From assembly GCF_900217905.1 (NCBI RefSeq), contig NZ_OBMO01000005.1, forward strand, positions 124,001 through 188,000: a stretch of 64,000 nucleotides of DNA, read 5' to 3'. This stretch comes from Alloalcanivorax xenomutans. Lineage in GTDB: Bacteria > Pseudomonadota > Gammaproteobacteria > Pseudomonadales > Alcanivoracaceae. The position numbers and the translations under genes were made by a program. Under the pieces are notes generated by a model. The model worked only from the letters and a program-made list of their open reading frames with translations, was not told where the DNA came from and did not search any database. The first letter of the stretch is position 1; the number at the start of each line of letters is the position of its first letter. Positions 43,853 to 54,420 of this stretch are shown piece after piece.

Positions 43853-46800
43853 TCACGGCGCTTTCCCATTCCCCGCCAAATGCGCCAGCAGCTGTTCCAC
43901 CAGTTCGACCCGTTCATCGGCGGTTTCCGACGGCAATTGGAAGCGCAGGGTGTGGGCGCCTTCCAGGCGGTAGCGGTTGGGGGCGTTCTGCATCAGTTTG
44001 ACCACGGTGAGCGGGTCCACCGGGGTGCGTTCGGCGAATTCCAGTTTGCCGGCGGCGGCGTTGGCGTCCACCCGGGTGATGGCCAGCGCTTCCGCCTGTT
44101 GCCGCAAAGCGGTGACCTTGAACAGGGTTTTCACCGGTTCCGGCAGCAGGCCGAAACGGTCGATCATTTCCACCTGCAATTCCCGTAACTGGTCGCCGGT
44201 TTTGCAGCCGGCGATGCGTTTGTACAGGGTCAGGCGGGTGAACACGTCCGGCAGGTAGTCTTCCGGGATCAGGGCGGGAACCCGCAGGTTGACTTCCGGG
44301 CCGCCGGACAACGGTTTGGCGGTGTCCGGTTGCTCACCACGTTTGAGCGCTTCCACCGCCTGCTCCAGCATTTCCATGTAGAGCGTGAAACCAATGGTTT
44401 CCATGTTGCCGTGCTGTTCTTCTCCGAGCAGCTCGCCGGCGCCGCGGATTTCCAGATCCTGGCTGGCGAGCACGAAGCCGGCACCCAGGTCGGTGGCTTG
44501 TTCGATGGCTTCCAGCCGTTTCAGCGCGTCCTTGGTCATCGCCTTGGGGGAAGGCGTGACCAGGTAGGCGTAAGCCTGGTGGTGGCTGCGGCCGACCCGT
44601 CCCCGCAGTTGGTGCAACTGCGCCAGGCCGAGTTTGTCGGCGCGCTCGATGATGATGGTGTTGGCGCTGGGTACGTCGATGCCGGTTTCAATGATGGTGG
44701 TGCACACCAGCACGTTGAAACGGCGATGGTAGAAGTCGCCCATTACCGCTTCCAGTTCCCGTTCGCGCATCTGGCCGTGGGCGATGCCGACCCGAGCGTC
44801 CGGCACCAGCGCTTGGATCTGTTCGGCGGCGCGGCTCATGGTGTCGATGTCGTTGTGCAGGTAGTAGACCTGACCGCCACGCAGCAACTCCCGCAGGATG
44901 GCTTCCTTGAGGGCGGTGTCGTCCCGTTGCCGCACGAAGGTTTTCACCGACAGGCGCCGCTGCGGCGGCGTGGCGATGATGGAAATGTCGCGCATGCCGC
45001 TGAGCGCCATGTTCAGGGTGCGCGGAATCGGTGTGGCGGTGAGGGTGAGGATGTCGCACTCGGCGCGCATTTCCTTGAGCCGCTCTTTGTGGCGCACGCC
45101 AAAACGGTGTTCCTCGTCGACAATGATCAGGCCCAGGTCCTTGAAACTGACATTCTCTTGCAGCAACTGGTGGGTGCCGACGACGATATCCACCTTGCCC
45201 TCGGCAAGCCGTGTCAGCACCTGGCTTTTGTCCTTGGCGCTGCGGAAACGGGACAGCACTTCGATCTGCACCGGCCAGTCGGCGAAACGGTCGACGAAGG
45301 ATTCATAGTGCTGCTGGGCGAGCAGGGTGGTGGGGACCAGTACCGCTACCTGGGTGCCGTTCTGGACCGCCACGAAAGCAGCGCGCATGGCCACCTCGGT
45401 TTTGCCGAAACCAACATCGCCACAGACCAGGCGGTCCATGGGTTTTTGCCGTTGCATGTCGGCGATCACCGCGTTGATGGCGTTTTCCTGGTCCGGGGTT
45501 TCCTCGAACGGGAAGCCGCTGGCGAAGCGCTGATAATCCTCTTGTTCCAGCGGGAAAGCCCGGCCTTCGCGGGCTTCGCGACGGGCATAGGTGTTGAGCA
45601 GCTCCGCCGCCACATCGTTGATTTTTTCCGCGGCTTTTTGCCGCGCCTTGCTCCATTGCTCGCTGCCCAGACGATTCAGCGGTGGGTGTTCGCCGCCGCC
45701 GTAGCGGCTGATCAGATGCAGCGAGGACACTGGCACATAGAGCTTGTCACCACCGGCGTATTCCAGCAGCAGGAATTCATGGGGCTGATGATCCACGGTC
45801 ATGTGCACCAGGCCCTGATAGCGGCCGACGCCGTGGTCCAGGTGCACCACCGGGGCGCCAATGGTGAGCTCGCCCAGGGAGCGGACCGCCAGATCCTGGC
45901 CGCTGTCCTCGCTGGTGCGGCGCCGCCGCCGTTGCATGATCCGCTCGCCGTACAGTTCGCTTTCGCTGACCACCAGCAAATCGTGGTCCGGCGCGTAAAA
46001 GCCGGCGTCCAACTCGCCCCGGGTCAGATTCCAGCGCTCGGGGGCGTCGAGGAAGTCCCGCCAGCCTTCTTTCAGTGCCGGCTGGATCGAGACCTTTTGC
46101 ATCAGTTCGAGCAGTGCCTCGCGGCGCCCGGCGGTTTCCGCGACCACCAGGATGCGGGTGTCCGGGTGAGCATCGGAGAAGGTATGCAAGGGCGCCAGTA
46201 CATTGCCGCTGCGCGGGTCGGCGGCAAGCCGGGGTGAGGGCGCCAGGTTGAACGTCAGCGCCTGTTCGGAGTCGCGCACCCGGGCCCGGGGCAGGGTTTT
46301 CCAGGCGCCGGCCAACTCGTCCGGGCGCAGGAACAGGCTGTGCGGCGGCAGCACCGGCCGGCGGATGTCGTGGCGGCGGGATTCATAGCGCTGATTGACT
46401 TCGTCCCAGAAGTGGTTGGCGGCCTCTTCGCATTCGGCCAGTTCCACCACCCGGGCGTTGGCCGGCAGATAGTCGAACAAAGTGGCCAGTTGCTCGAAGA
46501 ACAGCGGCAGGTAGTACTCCAGCCCCGGGCTGGCGATGCCTTCGGACACTTCTTCATAGAGCGGGACCTTTCTTGGCTCCACGTCGAAGGTTTCCCGGAA
46601 GGCACCGCGGAAATGGCGGATGCCGTCCTGACTGAGCGGGTACTCCGCCGCCGGCAGCAGATTGATTTCCTGGACCTGGCCGGTGGAGCGCTGGCTCTCC
46701 GGGTCGAACAGACGCAGGGATTCGATGTCCTGGTCGAACAGTTCCACCCGGAACGGTTGTGTCGCGCCCATGGGGAAGATATCCATGATGGCGCCCCGCA

Positions 46801-47302
46801 CGGCGAACTCGCCGTGTTCGTAGACGTTGTCGCGCTGCCGGTAGCCGCAGGCCACCAACTGCTGGCGGGTGGCTTCCATGTCGAAGGTGTCGTTGACCTT
46901 GAGCTGGAAATGATTGCCATTGATATGGATCGGCGGCGCCAGCCGCTGCATCAGCGTGTTCACCGGCACCACCAGGACGCCACCGCGGGCCTGACCGAGC
47001 CAGTGCAGCGCCTGGATGCGGTCGCTGACAATGTCCTGGTGGGGACTGAACAGATCGTAGGGCAGGGTTTCCCAGTCCGGAAACAGCCGCACCGGCACTT
47101 CCCGGTCCGCCAGATAAAAGGACAGGGAATCCGCCAGTTGCTGGGCACGGTTGCTGGACGGCGCGGCCACCAGCAGCAGGCCCTCATCACGGCGGGCCAG
47201 TTCCGCCAGTACCGCCGCCAGACCGCCGGCGCCGGGATCGCGCCAGTCGCGGTAGTGTTCACGTCCGGTGGAAAACAGGGAAGAATCGGGTAACAGGGTC
47301 AT
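43853..47302 (-). CDS. mfd: Transcription-repair coupling factor Mfd
   Basis: 1149 aa, the expected size. The N-terminal UvrB-like region has LFPDWETLPYDLFSPHQDIV; the RNA-polymerase-interaction domain is around VVHLDHGVGRYQGL; the RecG-like helicase motor has VCGDVGFGKTEVAMRAAF, LVPTTLLAQQHY, IIVDEEHRFGVRHKERLK and RGRVGRSHHQAYAYL; a TRCF C-terminal domain follows. It displaces stalled RNA polymerase and recruits UvrA. ATG 47302 gives MTLLPDSSLFS; a longer frame is an artefact over a REPIN. Confidence 0.97.
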   Translation of the reverse strand: MTLLPDSSLFSTGREHYRDWRDPGAGGLAAVLAELARRDEGLLLVAAPSSNRAQQLADSLSFYLADREVPVRLFPDWETLPYDLFSPHQDIVSDRIQALHWLGQARGGVLVVPVNTLMQRLAPPIHINGNHFQLKVNDTFDMEATRQQLVACGYRQRDNVYEHGEFAVRGAIMDIFPMGATQPFRVELFDQDIESLRLFDPESQRSTGQVQEINLLPAAEYPLSQDGIRHFRGAFRETFDVEPRKVPLYEEVSEGIASPGLEYYLPLFFEQLATLFDYLPANARVVELAECEEAANHFWDEVNQRYESRRHDIRRPVLPPHSLFLRPDELAGAWKTLPRARVRDSEQALTFNLAPSPRLAADPRSGNVLAPLHTFSDAHPDTRILVVAETAGRREALLELMQKVSIQPALKEGWRDFLDAPERWNLTRGELDAGFYAPDHDLLVVSESELYGERIMQRRRRRTSEDSGQDLAVRSLGELTIGAPVVHLDHGVGRYQGLVHMTVDHQPHEFLLLEYAGGDKLYVPVSSLHLISRYGGGEHPPLNRLGSEQWSKARQKAAEKINDVAAELLNTYARREAREGRAFPLEQEDYQRFASGFPFEETPDQENAINAVIADMQRQKPMDRLVCGDVGFGKTEVAMRAAFVAVQNGTQVAVLVPTTLLAQQHYESFVDRFADWPVQIEVLSRFRSAKDKSQVLTRLAEGKVDIVVGTHQLLQENVSFKDLGLIIVDEEHRFGVRHKERLKEMRAECDILTLTATPIPRTLNMALSGMRDISIIATPPQRRLSVKTFVRQRDDTALKEAILRELLRGGQVYYLHNDIDTMSRAAEQIQALVPDARVGIAHGQMRERELEAVMGDFYHRRFNVLVCTTIIETGIDVPSANTIIIERADKLGLAQLHQLRGRVGRSHHQAYAYLVTPSPKAMTKDALKRLEAIEQATDLGAGFVLASQDLEIRGAGELLGEEQHGNMETIGFTLYMEMLEQAVEALKRGEQPDTAKPLSGGPEVNLRVPALIPEDYLPDVFTRLTLYKRIAGCKTGDQLRELQVEMIDRFGLLPEPVKTLFKVTALRQQAEALAITRVDANAAAGKLEFAERTPVDPLTVVKLMQNAPNRYRLEGAHTLRFQLPSETADERVELVEQLLAHLAGNGKAP

Positions 47303-47351
47303 CAAAGGTCTCCAGCGCGGGCGCATTGTAGCAGGGGCAGGGGGGTCGGAC

Positions 47352-47438
47352 GAAGCCACTGAGGGAGCTTGCCTGCAAGCGAATTGGGTTCCTGGACCAA
47401 AAGATTCGTTTGCGGGCAAGCTCCCTCAGCGGCTTCGG
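47352..47438. repeat. REPIN
   Basis: GAAGCCACTGAGGGAGCTTG then CCTGCAAGCGAAT, with inverse ATTCGTTTGCGGGCAAGCTC then CCTCAGCGGCTTCGG after 19 bp. It lies between the divergent mfd and tesB genes. Confidence 0.82.
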
Positions 47439-47582
47439 AGCCCTTTCGGTGGGAAGAACGGTCGGCGTGCCAGCGAATCACGGAGCGAAGCGATCCGCGG
47501 GCGCGACGCTTTTGCTTTAGAGCCTGGCCTGCGTTTGCGGTACTATTGCGCGCCTATGCGCGCACCACAGCTGGGGAGAACT

Positions 47583-48458
47583 ATGAGAGAGTCCGTCGCG
47601 GAACTAATGAACCGGTTTACCCTGGAACGGTTGGAGGACAACCTGTTCCGTGGTCAGACCGAGGCCAATGGCCAGCGCAGTATTTTCGGTGGCCTGGTGG
47701 CCGGCCAGGCGTTGCTGGCGGCGTCCATGACAGTGTCGGAGGACCGCCCGGCCCACTCCCTGCATGCCTATTTCCTGCGGCCCGGAGATATCCGCGTGCC
47801 GGTGATCTATGACGTGGACCGGATCCGTGACGGCAAGAGCTTCACCACCCGCCGGGTCAACGCGATCCAGCACGGCCGGCCGATCTTCAGCCTGTCCGCG
47901 TCGTTCCAGGTGGAGGAAGAGGGCGGCCGGCACCAGAATACCATGCCGGACGTACCGGAGCCGGACAGCCTGGAAAGCGATGAAAGTGCCCGCATGCGGG
48001 TGGTGGAGCAGATTCCGGAGCAGTTCCGTGGCGCTTTCCTGCGTGAACGGCCGGTGGAGTTTCGGCCGGTGACCCCCAAGGACCTGTTCGCGCCGGAAAG
48101 CCGGGAGCCGCTCAAACGCTTCTGGTTCCGGGTCAGCGACAGGGTCACCGCCGATCGTATGACCCAGCGGGCGCTGCTCGCCTATTGTTCTGATTTCGGT
48201 TTCATGGGCACGGCCATGCAGCCCCACGGCATGACCTTCTGGCAGAGCGATATCCAGTGCGCCAGCATCGACCATGCCATGTGGTTTTACGATGATTTCC
48301 AGGTGGACGACTGGCTGCTTTATGACTGCCAGAGCCCCGGCGCCGCCGGTGCCCGGGGGCTGACTTTCGGCGCCATCTACCGTCAGGACGGCACTCTGGT
48401 GGCGTCGGTGGCCCAGGAAGGGCTGATGCGGCTGCGGCCCAGCGCCAAGCCAGTGTAG
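47583..48458 (+). CDS. tesB: Acyl-CoA thioesterase II
   Basis: 291 aa, a double hot-dog protein: LERLEDNLFRGQTEANGQRS then IFGGLVAGQAL, HSLHAYFLRPGD, SFTTRRVNAIQHGRPIFSLS, and in the second half the catalytic Asp region AYCSDFGFMGTAMQPHG, with SIDHAMWFYDDFQVDDWLLY. It hydrolyses medium/long acyl-CoA and would help balance acyl-CoA pools during hydrocarbon and terpene growth. GGGGAGAACT supports the ATG at 47583; upstream in-frame ATGs lack a site. Confidence 0.93.
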   Translation: MRESVAELMNRFTLERLEDNLFRGQTEANGQRSIFGGLVAGQALLAASMTVSEDRPAHSLHAYFLRPGDIRVPVIYDVDRIRDGKSFTTRRVNAIQHGRPIFSLSASFQVEEEGGRHQNTMPDVPEPDSLESDESARMRVVEQIPEQFRGAFLRERPVEFRPVTPKDLFAPESREPLKRFWFRVSDRVTADRMTQRALLAYCSDFGFMGTAMQPHGMTFWQSDIQCASIDHAMWFYDDFQVDDWLLYDCQSPGAAGARGLTFGAIYRQDGTLVASVAQEGLMRLRPSAKPV

Positions 48459-48553
48459 AAAGCCTGGGGGGCAGAGCGCGTGGCGGGTGGATAAACCCCC
48501 GCGTTGGCGCTATTATGCGCGCCCCCAGGAACCCAATTGAGAGGGGCTCATCC

Positions 48554-50005
48554 GTGAACAAACTGGAAGACCACTTCGGACGATGGAAAAACCGTGAGGA
48601 AATCGCCGAGGCGATGATTCCGATGATCGGTCGGCTGTACCGGGAAAAGAACGTGACCACCACGGTCTATAGCCGTTCCCTGGTTAACAAGTCCGTTATC
48701 CAGATTCTCAAGACCCACCGTTTTGTTAAGCAGATTGAAGACGGCCTGTCCGACAGCGGTCTGTCCGTGGTGGATTCGTTCCCCATCCTCCAGGAAGCGG
48801 TCAAGCTGGACCTGGGCCCCTGCCGTCTGGACATCGGCAAGCTGGCGGTTGAGTACAAAAACGACAATCGCGGCCTGTCGGTGGAAGACTTCGTCCGTGA
48901 AGCGCTCTCCGAGGCAGTGGAAAACAAGGCCAAACTGGCCGGCAGTACCGATGTGGTGCTGTACGGGTTCGGCCGTATCGGCCGTATTCTCGCCCGCCTG
49001 CTGATCGAGAAAGCCGGCTCCGGCGATGGCCTGCGCCTGAAGGCGATCGTGGTGCGTGAGTCCGGCAAGGGCGATCTGCAGAAGCGCGCCAGCCTGCTGC
49101 GCCGTGATTCCGTGCACGGCCCGTTCGCCGGCACCATCGCCGTGGATGAGGAAGACAACGCCCTCATCGCCAACGGCAACTACATCAAGGTGATCTACTC
49201 CAACGATCCGGCGTCCGTCGACTACACCCAGTACGGTATCGAGAACGCCGTGTTGATCGACAACACCGGCAAATGGCGTGACGAGGAAGGCCTGTCCCAG
49301 CATCTGCAATGTCCGGGCATCGCCCGTGTGATGTTGACGGCGCCGGGCAAAGGCAACCTCAAGAACATCGTGCACGGCGTCAACAACGACATGATCGACG
49401 ATGGTGACAAGATCATCTCCGCCGCCAGTTGCACCACCAACGCCATCGTGCCGCCGCTGAAGGCCATCGAGGACAAGTTCGGCATTGAATACGGCCACGT
49501 GGAAACGGTGCATTCCTACACCAACGACCAGAACCTGCTGGATAATTTCCACAAAGGGCCTCGTCGTGGCCGCGCCGCGCCGCTGAACATGGTGCTGACC
49601 GAAACCGGTGCCGCCACCGCCGCGGCCAAGGCGCTGCCGTCCCTGAATGGCAAGCTGACCGGCAACTCCATTCGCGTTCCCACCCCGAACGTGTCCATGG
49701 CGATCCTGAACCTGACCCTGGAGAAGGAAACCAGCCTGGAGGAGATGAACGAATACCTGCGCTGGGTGAGCCTGCACTCTCCGCTGCAGCGCCAGGTGGA
49801 TTTCGTCAGCAGCCCGGACGCGGTATCCACCGACTTCGTCGGCTCCCGTCATGCCTCCGTCATCGACGCCGAGGCCACCATCGTCAACGGCCGCCACTGC
49901 GTGCTGTACGTGTGGTATGACAACGAGTTCGGCTACAGCTGCCAGGTGCTGCGGATTCTGCAGCAGATCTCCGGGGTGGAATACCCGGTGTATCCGGCGG
50001 AATAA
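48554..50005 (+). CDS. gap: Glyceraldehyde-3-phosphate dehydrogenase, long form
   Basis: 483 aa. A roughly 125-residue N-terminal extension ([20 protein letters not shown] onward) precedes the NAD-binding core [20 protein letters not shown]. The catalytic Cys293 lies in [14 protein letters not shown] and [10 protein letters not shown] ends the core. This long type sits between mfd and nqr in Pseudomonas too (PA3001). It starts at GTG 48554 after GAGGGG. Likely role: glycolysis/gluconeogenesis; the extension's function is unknown. A strong terminator follows. Confidence 0.93.
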   Translation: MNKLEDHFGRWKNREEIAEAMIPMIGRLYREKNVTTTVYSRSLVNKSVIQILKTHRFVKQIEDGLSDSGLSVVDSFPILQEAVKLDLGPCRLDIGKLAVEYKNDNRGLSVEDFVREALSEAVENKAKLAGSTDVVLYGFGRIGRILARLLIEKAGSGDGLRLKAIVVRESGKGDLQKRASLLRRDSVHGPFAGTIAVDEEDNALIANGNYIKVIYSNDPASVDYTQYGIENAVLIDNTGKWRDEEGLSQHLQCPGIARVMLTAPGKGNLKNIVHGVNNDMIDDGDKIISAASCTTNAIVPPLKAIEDKFGIEYGHVETVHSYTNDQNLLDNFHKGPRRGRAAPLNMVLTETGAATAAAKALPSLNGKLTGNSIRVPTPNVSMAILNLTLEKETSLEEMNEYLRWVSLHSPLQRQVDFVSSPDAVSTDFVGSRHASVIDAEATIVNGRHCVLYVWYDNEFGYSCQVLRILQQISGVEYPVYPAE

Positions 50006-50016
50006 GTCAGGCACGG

Positions 50017-50043
50017 AAAGCCCGCTTTAGCGGGCTTTTTTTC
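50017..50043 (+). terminator. Rho-independent terminator of gap
   Basis: Stem AGCCCGC-TTTA-GCGGGCT followed by a run of seven T residues; it starts about 12 bp after the gap stop. Confidence 0.92.
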
Positions 50044-50133
50044 GTCCGTTCCCGAATTCGCCGGTATCGGCGTAAAACGGGGCGGGAAAGCGATCGGGAA
50101 GCGATACGGGACCATCGGAGGGGCTTGCCTCTC

Positions 50134-50162
50134 TGGCATACTTTTCATGTGGTCATTATAAT
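50134..50162 (+). promoter_or_regulatory. Probable promoter of the nqr operon
   Basis: A consensus TATAAT at 50157-50162 with a weak TGGCAT at 50134-50139, 17 bp upstream. The start would leave a leader of about 155 nt before nqrA. The rest of the 280-bp gap after the gap terminator is GC-rich and shows no repeat; the leader includes a palindrome-rich stretch, GCGCGCCGGCCGACGGGCCG, after the -10. Confidence 0.6.
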
Positions 50163-50322
50163 GTCGCGCGCCGGCCGACGGGCCGGGCCCTTGAATCCTC
50201 ATTCACGGGTGATCCTGACGCTATTACCGGTTATTGCGCGAATTCCCCCATCCGCTGCCTGTGCAGTGCTTCCGAGGAAGGCGCAGCCCGACATCAGCAA
50301 CACGCAACGTGGGCGAGACACT

Positions 50323-51669
50323 ATGATCAAAATCAAGAAGGGACTGGACCTGCCCATCGCCGGCGCGCCGCGCCAGGCGATAGAGGAAGGCCACCAGGTC
50401 CGTTCTGTCGCCGTGCTCGGCGGCGACTACGTGGGCATGAAACCCACTATGGAAGTCCGCGAAGGGGACCAAGTCAAGAAAGGTCAGCTGATCTTCACGG
50501 ACAAAAAAACCGACGGCGTGAAATACACCGCGCCGGCCGGAGGCAAGGTGGTCGCCATCAATCGCGGCCACAAGCGCGTCCTGCAGTCCGTGGTCATCGA
50601 AGTGGCCGACCAGGAAGAAGAGGTGACCTTCACCACTTATCAGCCGGACCAACTGGCTTCCCTGGATCGTGAAACCGTGGTGACCCAACTGGTGGATTCC
50701 GGTGAGTGGACGTTGTTGCGTACTCGCCCCTTTGGCAAGGTGCCGGCACCGGAGAGCGTGCCGAATTCCATTTTCGTCACCGCCATCGACACCAATCCGT
50801 TGTGTCAGGATCCGTCCCTGGTGATCCAGGAGAACGAGCAGAGCTTCCGTCACGGGCTGACCGTGTTGTCCCGTCTCACCGAAGGGCCGGTTTGGGTGTG
50901 CAAGGCGGCCAAGTCCACGCTGCCGTCCTTCGCCCAGGGCCAGATCCGTGAAGAAAGCTTCGCTGGCAAGCACCCCGCCGGCAATGCCGGGACCCATATT
51001 CATTTCCTCGATCCGGTCAGCCTGAACAAACAGGTCTGGGCCGTGGGCTACCAGGAGGTGATCGCCATCGGCAAGCTGTTCACCGAAGGCCGTATCAGCA
51101 GCGAGCGGGTGGTGGCTCTGGCCGGCCCGCAGGTGAAAACGCCGCGCCTGCTGCGTACCCGTGTGGGCGCGCAGAGCGACGATTTCTGCCGTGGCGAGCT
51201 GAAAGACGGGGAAAACCGGGTGATCTCCGGCTCCGTGTTCAATGGCCACCACGCCCGCGGTCCGGTGGCGTACCTGGGCCGCCTGTGTAACCAGGTCACC
51301 GTGCTGCGTGAAGGGCATGAGCGCGACCTGCTGGGTTACATCTCCCCGGGTGCCAATCGCTTCTCGGTGATGAACATCTACCTCTCCAGGCTGATGCCGG
51401 GCAAGCGCTTCAACTTCACCACCACCACCAACGGCAGTGAGCGCGCCATGGTGCCGATCGGCGCCTACGAGGAAGTGATGCCGCTGGATATTCTGCCGAC
51501 CCAGCTGCTGCGCGCGCTGGCGGTGGGCGATACCGACAGCGCCACCGCCCTGGGCGCGCTGGAACTGGTGGAAGAGGATCTGGCCCTGTGTACCTTCGTA
51601 TGCCCCGGCAAATACGAGTACGGCCCGATCCTCCGCGACAACCTGACCACCATTGAAGTGGAGAGCTGA
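50323..51669 (+). CDS. nqrA: Na+-translocating NADH:quinone reductase subunit A
   Basis: 448 aa, the usual length. It starts [40 protein letters not shown] then KGQLIFTDK forms the barrel-sandwich part; [18 protein letters not shown] and [12 protein letters not shown] are typical. It is the peripheral cytoplasmic subunit that binds quinone. The ATG at 50323 is preferred over a long upstream frame. First gene of nqrABCDEF-apbE-nqrM; spacing to nqrB is 1 bp. Confidence 0.96.
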   Translation: MIKIKKGLDLPIAGAPRQAIEEGHQVRSVAVLGGDYVGMKPTMEVREGDQVKKGQLIFTDKKTDGVKYTAPAGGKVVAINRGHKRVLQSVVIEVADQEEEVTFTTYQPDQLASLDRETVVTQLVDSGEWTLLRTRPFGKVPAPESVPNSIFVTAIDTNPLCQDPSLVIQENEQSFRHGLTVLSRLTEGPVWVCKAAKSTLPSFAQGQIREESFAGKHPAGNAGTHIHFLDPVSLNKQVWAVGYQEVIAIGKLFTEGRISSERVVALAGPQVKTPRLLRTRVGAQSDDFCRGELKDGENRVISGSVFNGHHARGPVAYLGRLCNQVTVLREGHERDLLGYISPGANRFSVMNIYLSRLMPGKRFNFTTTTNGSERAMVPIGAYEEVMPLDILPTQLLRALAVGDTDSATALGALELVEEDLALCTFVCPGKYEYGPILRDNLTTIEVES

Positions 51670-51670
51670 T

Positions 51671-52924
51671 ATGGGTCTGCGGAATTACCTTGATACCAAA
51701 GTCGCCCCCCACTTCCACGAGGGTGGCAAGCTGCAGAAGTACTACGTCTTCTATGAGATGTTCGACACCATGCTGTACAGCCCGGACTCGGTGACCCGGT
51801 CCGCGGCCCACGTACGTGACGGTATCGATCTCAAGCGCATTATGATGACGGTCTGGTTCGCCACTTTCCCGGCGATCCTGTTCGGTCTGTACAACACTGG
51901 CTTTCAGGCCAACCTGCAAATCACCGAGTTCGGTTTCGACCCGATTCCGGGTTGGCGTACCGAGCTGGTGGCGGCGCTCACCGGCTTCAGCCAGGAGAAC
52001 TTCTGGGCCAACATGGTTCACGGCCTGGTCTACTATGTGCCGATCCTGATCGCCGTCTATCTGACCGGTTTCTTCTGGGAAGCCCTGTTCGCCTGGAAAC
52101 GCGGCCATGAAGTGAACGAAGGCTTCTTCGTCACCGGTATCCTGTTCACCTTGATTCTGCCGCCGGCGATTCCGCTCTGGCAGGTGGTGCTGGGTGTGTC
52201 CTTCGGCGTGGTCATCGGCAAGGAAGTGTTCGGTGGTACCGGCAAGAACTTCCTCAACCCGGCGCTGGTGGGCCGGGCGTTCCTGTACTTCGCCTATCCG
52301 GCGCAAATGTCCGGTGACGCCATCTGGACCGCGGTGGACAACTTCTCCGGCGCCACCCCGCTGTCGCTGGCCGCCAGCGGCAATCTGGACTTTTCCGCCG
52401 GTCTTGCCCAGAACGCGCTGATCGGCGCCGATGCCGGCCAGAGCCTGAGCTGGATGAACACCTTCCTGGGTGGCATCCAGGGCAGCATCGGCGAGACCTC
52501 GCTGATCGCCATCGGTCTGGGCGCGGTCTTCCTGCTGTTCACCAAGATCGCCTCCTGGCGGATCATGCTGGGCGTGTTGCTGGGCATGGCGGCGATGAGC
52601 ACCGTGTTCAACCTGATCGGCAGCGACACCAACCCGATGTTCGCCATGCCCTGGTACTGGCACCTGACGGTGGGCGGTCTTGCCTTCGGTCTGGTGTTCA
52701 TGGCCACCGACCCGGTATCGGCCGCCATGACCAATACCGGCAAACTGATCTTTGGCATCGTCATCGGTGTGATGACCGTGCTGATCCGGGTGGTCAACCC
52801 GGCCTTCCCGGAAGGCATCATGTTGGCGATCCTGTTCGGCAACCTGTGCGCGCCGTTGATTGATTATTTCGTTACCCAGGCGAACGTGCGTCGTCGCCTG
52901 CGTCGGACCGGGGGAGTAGCGTAA
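51671..52924 (+). CDS. nqrB: Na+-NQR subunit B
   Basis: 417 aa, about ten membrane helices. The covalent FMN site is Thr229 in DNFSGATPLSLA, modified by ApbE. Other marks: GKEVFGGTGKNFLNPALVGR, TNPMFAMPWYWHLTVGGLAF, FMATDPVSAAMTN. It is the main Na+-path subunit, binding FMN and riboflavin. ATG 51671; its stop overlaps the nqrC start (TAATG). Confidence 0.96.
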   Translation: MGLRNYLDTKVAPHFHEGGKLQKYYVFYEMFDTMLYSPDSVTRSAAHVRDGIDLKRIMMTVWFATFPAILFGLYNTGFQANLQITEFGFDPIPGWRTELVAALTGFSQENFWANMVHGLVYYVPILIAVYLTGFFWEALFAWKRGHEVNEGFFVTGILFTLILPPAIPLWQVVLGVSFGVVIGKEVFGGTGKNFLNPALVGRAFLYFAYPAQMSGDAIWTAVDNFSGATPLSLAASGNLDFSAGLAQNALIGADAGQSLSWMNTFLGGIQGSIGETSLIAIGLGAVFLLFTKIASWRIMLGVLLGMAAMSTVFNLIGSDTNPMFAMPWYWHLTVGGLAFGLVFMATDPVSAAMTNTGKLIFGIVIGVMTVLIRVVNPAFPEGIMLAILFGNLCAPLIDYFVTQANVRRRLRRTGGVA

Positions 52925-53742
52925 TGGCTGGAAATAGCGAAAGTGTAGGCAGAACGCTGCTGGTCGCCCTGTTGGTCTGTCTGGTGTGCGCGGTGGTGGT
53001 GTCCACCGCCGCCGTGTCACTGCGGCCGGTGCAGCAGAAGAACCAGGTGCTCGACCGCCAGGTGAACATTCTCCAGGCCGCCGGGCTGTATCAGCCGGGC
53101 ATGGACGTGCAGAAGGCGTTCGATACCATTGAGCGCAAATTCGTCGACCTGGAAACCGGCGAGTACGTGGACAAGCCGGAGTCCTACGATCCGCTGAAGG
53201 CGGCCAAGGATCCGGCGGAAAGCGAGCGTTTGAGCGCTGATCAGGACATCGCCAGCATCAAACGGCAGGAGAACGTGTCCGAGGTGTATCTGGCCCGGGA
53301 CGACAACGGCAACCTCAGCCGTATCATCCTGCCGGTGCGCGGCTACGGCCTCTGGTCCACCCTGTATGGCTTCCTGGCTCTGGAGGCGGACGCCGAGACC
53401 ATCTCCGGCCTGGGCTTCTATCAACACGGTGAAACCCCGGGTCTGGGCGGTGAAGTGGACAACCCGGCCTGGAAGGGCCTGTGGCCAGGCAAAAAACTGC
53501 ACGACGACAGCGGTGACGTGGCCATTCAGGTGGTCAAGGGCACCGTCGATTCCGGCACCGCCGGAGCCGAACACAAGGTGGACGGCCTCGCCGGTGCCAC
53601 CCTGACCAGCAAGGGCGTCAACAATCTGGTGCGTTTCTGGGTAGGGGAAGACGGGTTCGGTCCGTATCTGGATCGCATGAAAGCGGCCGATGACGGCGCC
53701 GGTTCCGCCGCCGTCCAGGCCGACAACGGAGGAGAAGCGTAA
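52924..53742 (+). CDS. nqrC: Na+-NQR subunit C
   Basis: 272 aa: an N-terminal membrane helix ([20 protein letters not shown]) and a periplasmic FMN-binding domain with the flavinylation Thr226 in [13 protein letters not shown]. Further conserved marks are [20 protein letters not shown] and [20 protein letters not shown]. It hands electrons between the membrane cofactors. Its stop overlaps the nqrD start (TAATG). Confidence 0.96.
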   Translation: MAGNSESVGRTLLVALLVCLVCAVVVSTAAVSLRPVQQKNQVLDRQVNILQAAGLYQPGMDVQKAFDTIERKFVDLETGEYVDKPESYDPLKAAKDPAESERLSADQDIASIKRQENVSEVYLARDDNGNLSRIILPVRGYGLWSTLYGFLALEADAETISGLGFYQHGETPGLGGEVDNPAWKGLWPGKKLHDDSGDVAIQVVKGTVDSGTAGAEHKVDGLAGATLTSKGVNNLVRFWVGEDGFGPYLDRMKAADDGAGSAAVQADNGGEA

Positions 53743-54407
53743 TGGCGGAGAAAACCAAGGACATTCTGTTTGGTCCGATTTTCGACAATAACCCCATCGC
53801 GCTGCAGATCCTGGGTATCTGCTCCGCCCTGGCGGTAACCAGTAATCTGAACACCACGCTGACCATGTGCATCGCACTGACGGCGGTGACGGCGTTCTCC
53901 AACTTTTTCGTCAGCTGTATCCGTAATCAGATTCCGGGCAGCATCCGCATGATCGTGCAGATGACCATCATCGCCTCGCTGGTGATCGTGGTGGATCAGT
54001 TCCTGCGCGCCTACGCCTACAGCATTTCCAAGCAGCTGTCGGTGTTCGTGGGCCTGATCATCACCAACTGTATCGTCATGGGCCGGGTGGAAGCCTTCGC
54101 CATGAAGAACCCGCCGATCCCGTCCTTCCTGGACGGTGTTGGTAATGGCCTGGGTTACTCCGTGATCCTGCTGGGGCTCGGTTTCACCCGTGAGCTGCTG
54201 GGTTCCGGCAGCCTGTTCGGCTACCAGATTCTGGAGCGCACCGTGGACGGCGGCTGGTACAACACCAACGGCCTGATGCTGCTGCCGCCGAGCGCCTTCT
54301 TCCTGATCGGTCTGTTCATCTGGGCGATTCGCGCCTGGAAGCCGGAGCAGGTGGAAGAGGACGTCTTCAAGATGAAGCCGCACACCCGCACCAGCGACGC
54401 GTTCTGA
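53742..54407 (+). CDS. nqrD: Na+-NQR subunit D
   Basis: 221 aa with six membrane helices: [80 protein letters not shown]. It pairs with NqrE to form the inverted-topology core that holds a [2Fe-2S] cluster in the middle of the membrane. It is 13 bp before nqrE. Confidence 0.96.
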   Translation: MAEKTKDILFGPIFDNNPIALQILGICSALAVTSNLNTTLTMCIALTAVTAFSNFFVSCIRNQIPGSIRMIVQMTIIASLVIVVDQFLRAYAYSISKQLSVFVGLIITNCIVMGRVEAFAMKNPPIPSFLDGVGNGLGYSVILLGLGFTRELLGSGSLFGYQILERTVDGGWYNTNGLMLLPPSAFFLIGLFIWAIRAWKPEQVEEDVFKMKPHTRTSDAF

Positions 54408-54420
54408 ACGGAGAAGCCGC

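Noticed and set aside
44330-46237. A 635-codon open frame opposite mfd
   Set aside because: It is the GC-driven antisense shadow of mfd: no ribosome site, His/Gln/Gly-rich composition without domains, and mfd is a certain gene.
48548-50014. A 488-codon open frame opposite gap
   Set aside because: Mirror of the gap coding sequence; same explanation as the other antisense frames.
50125-50150. A sigma-54-type promoter before nqrA (TGGCAT..)
   Set aside because: The GC pair expected at -12 is missing at the right spacing, while a consensus TATAAT lies just downstream.
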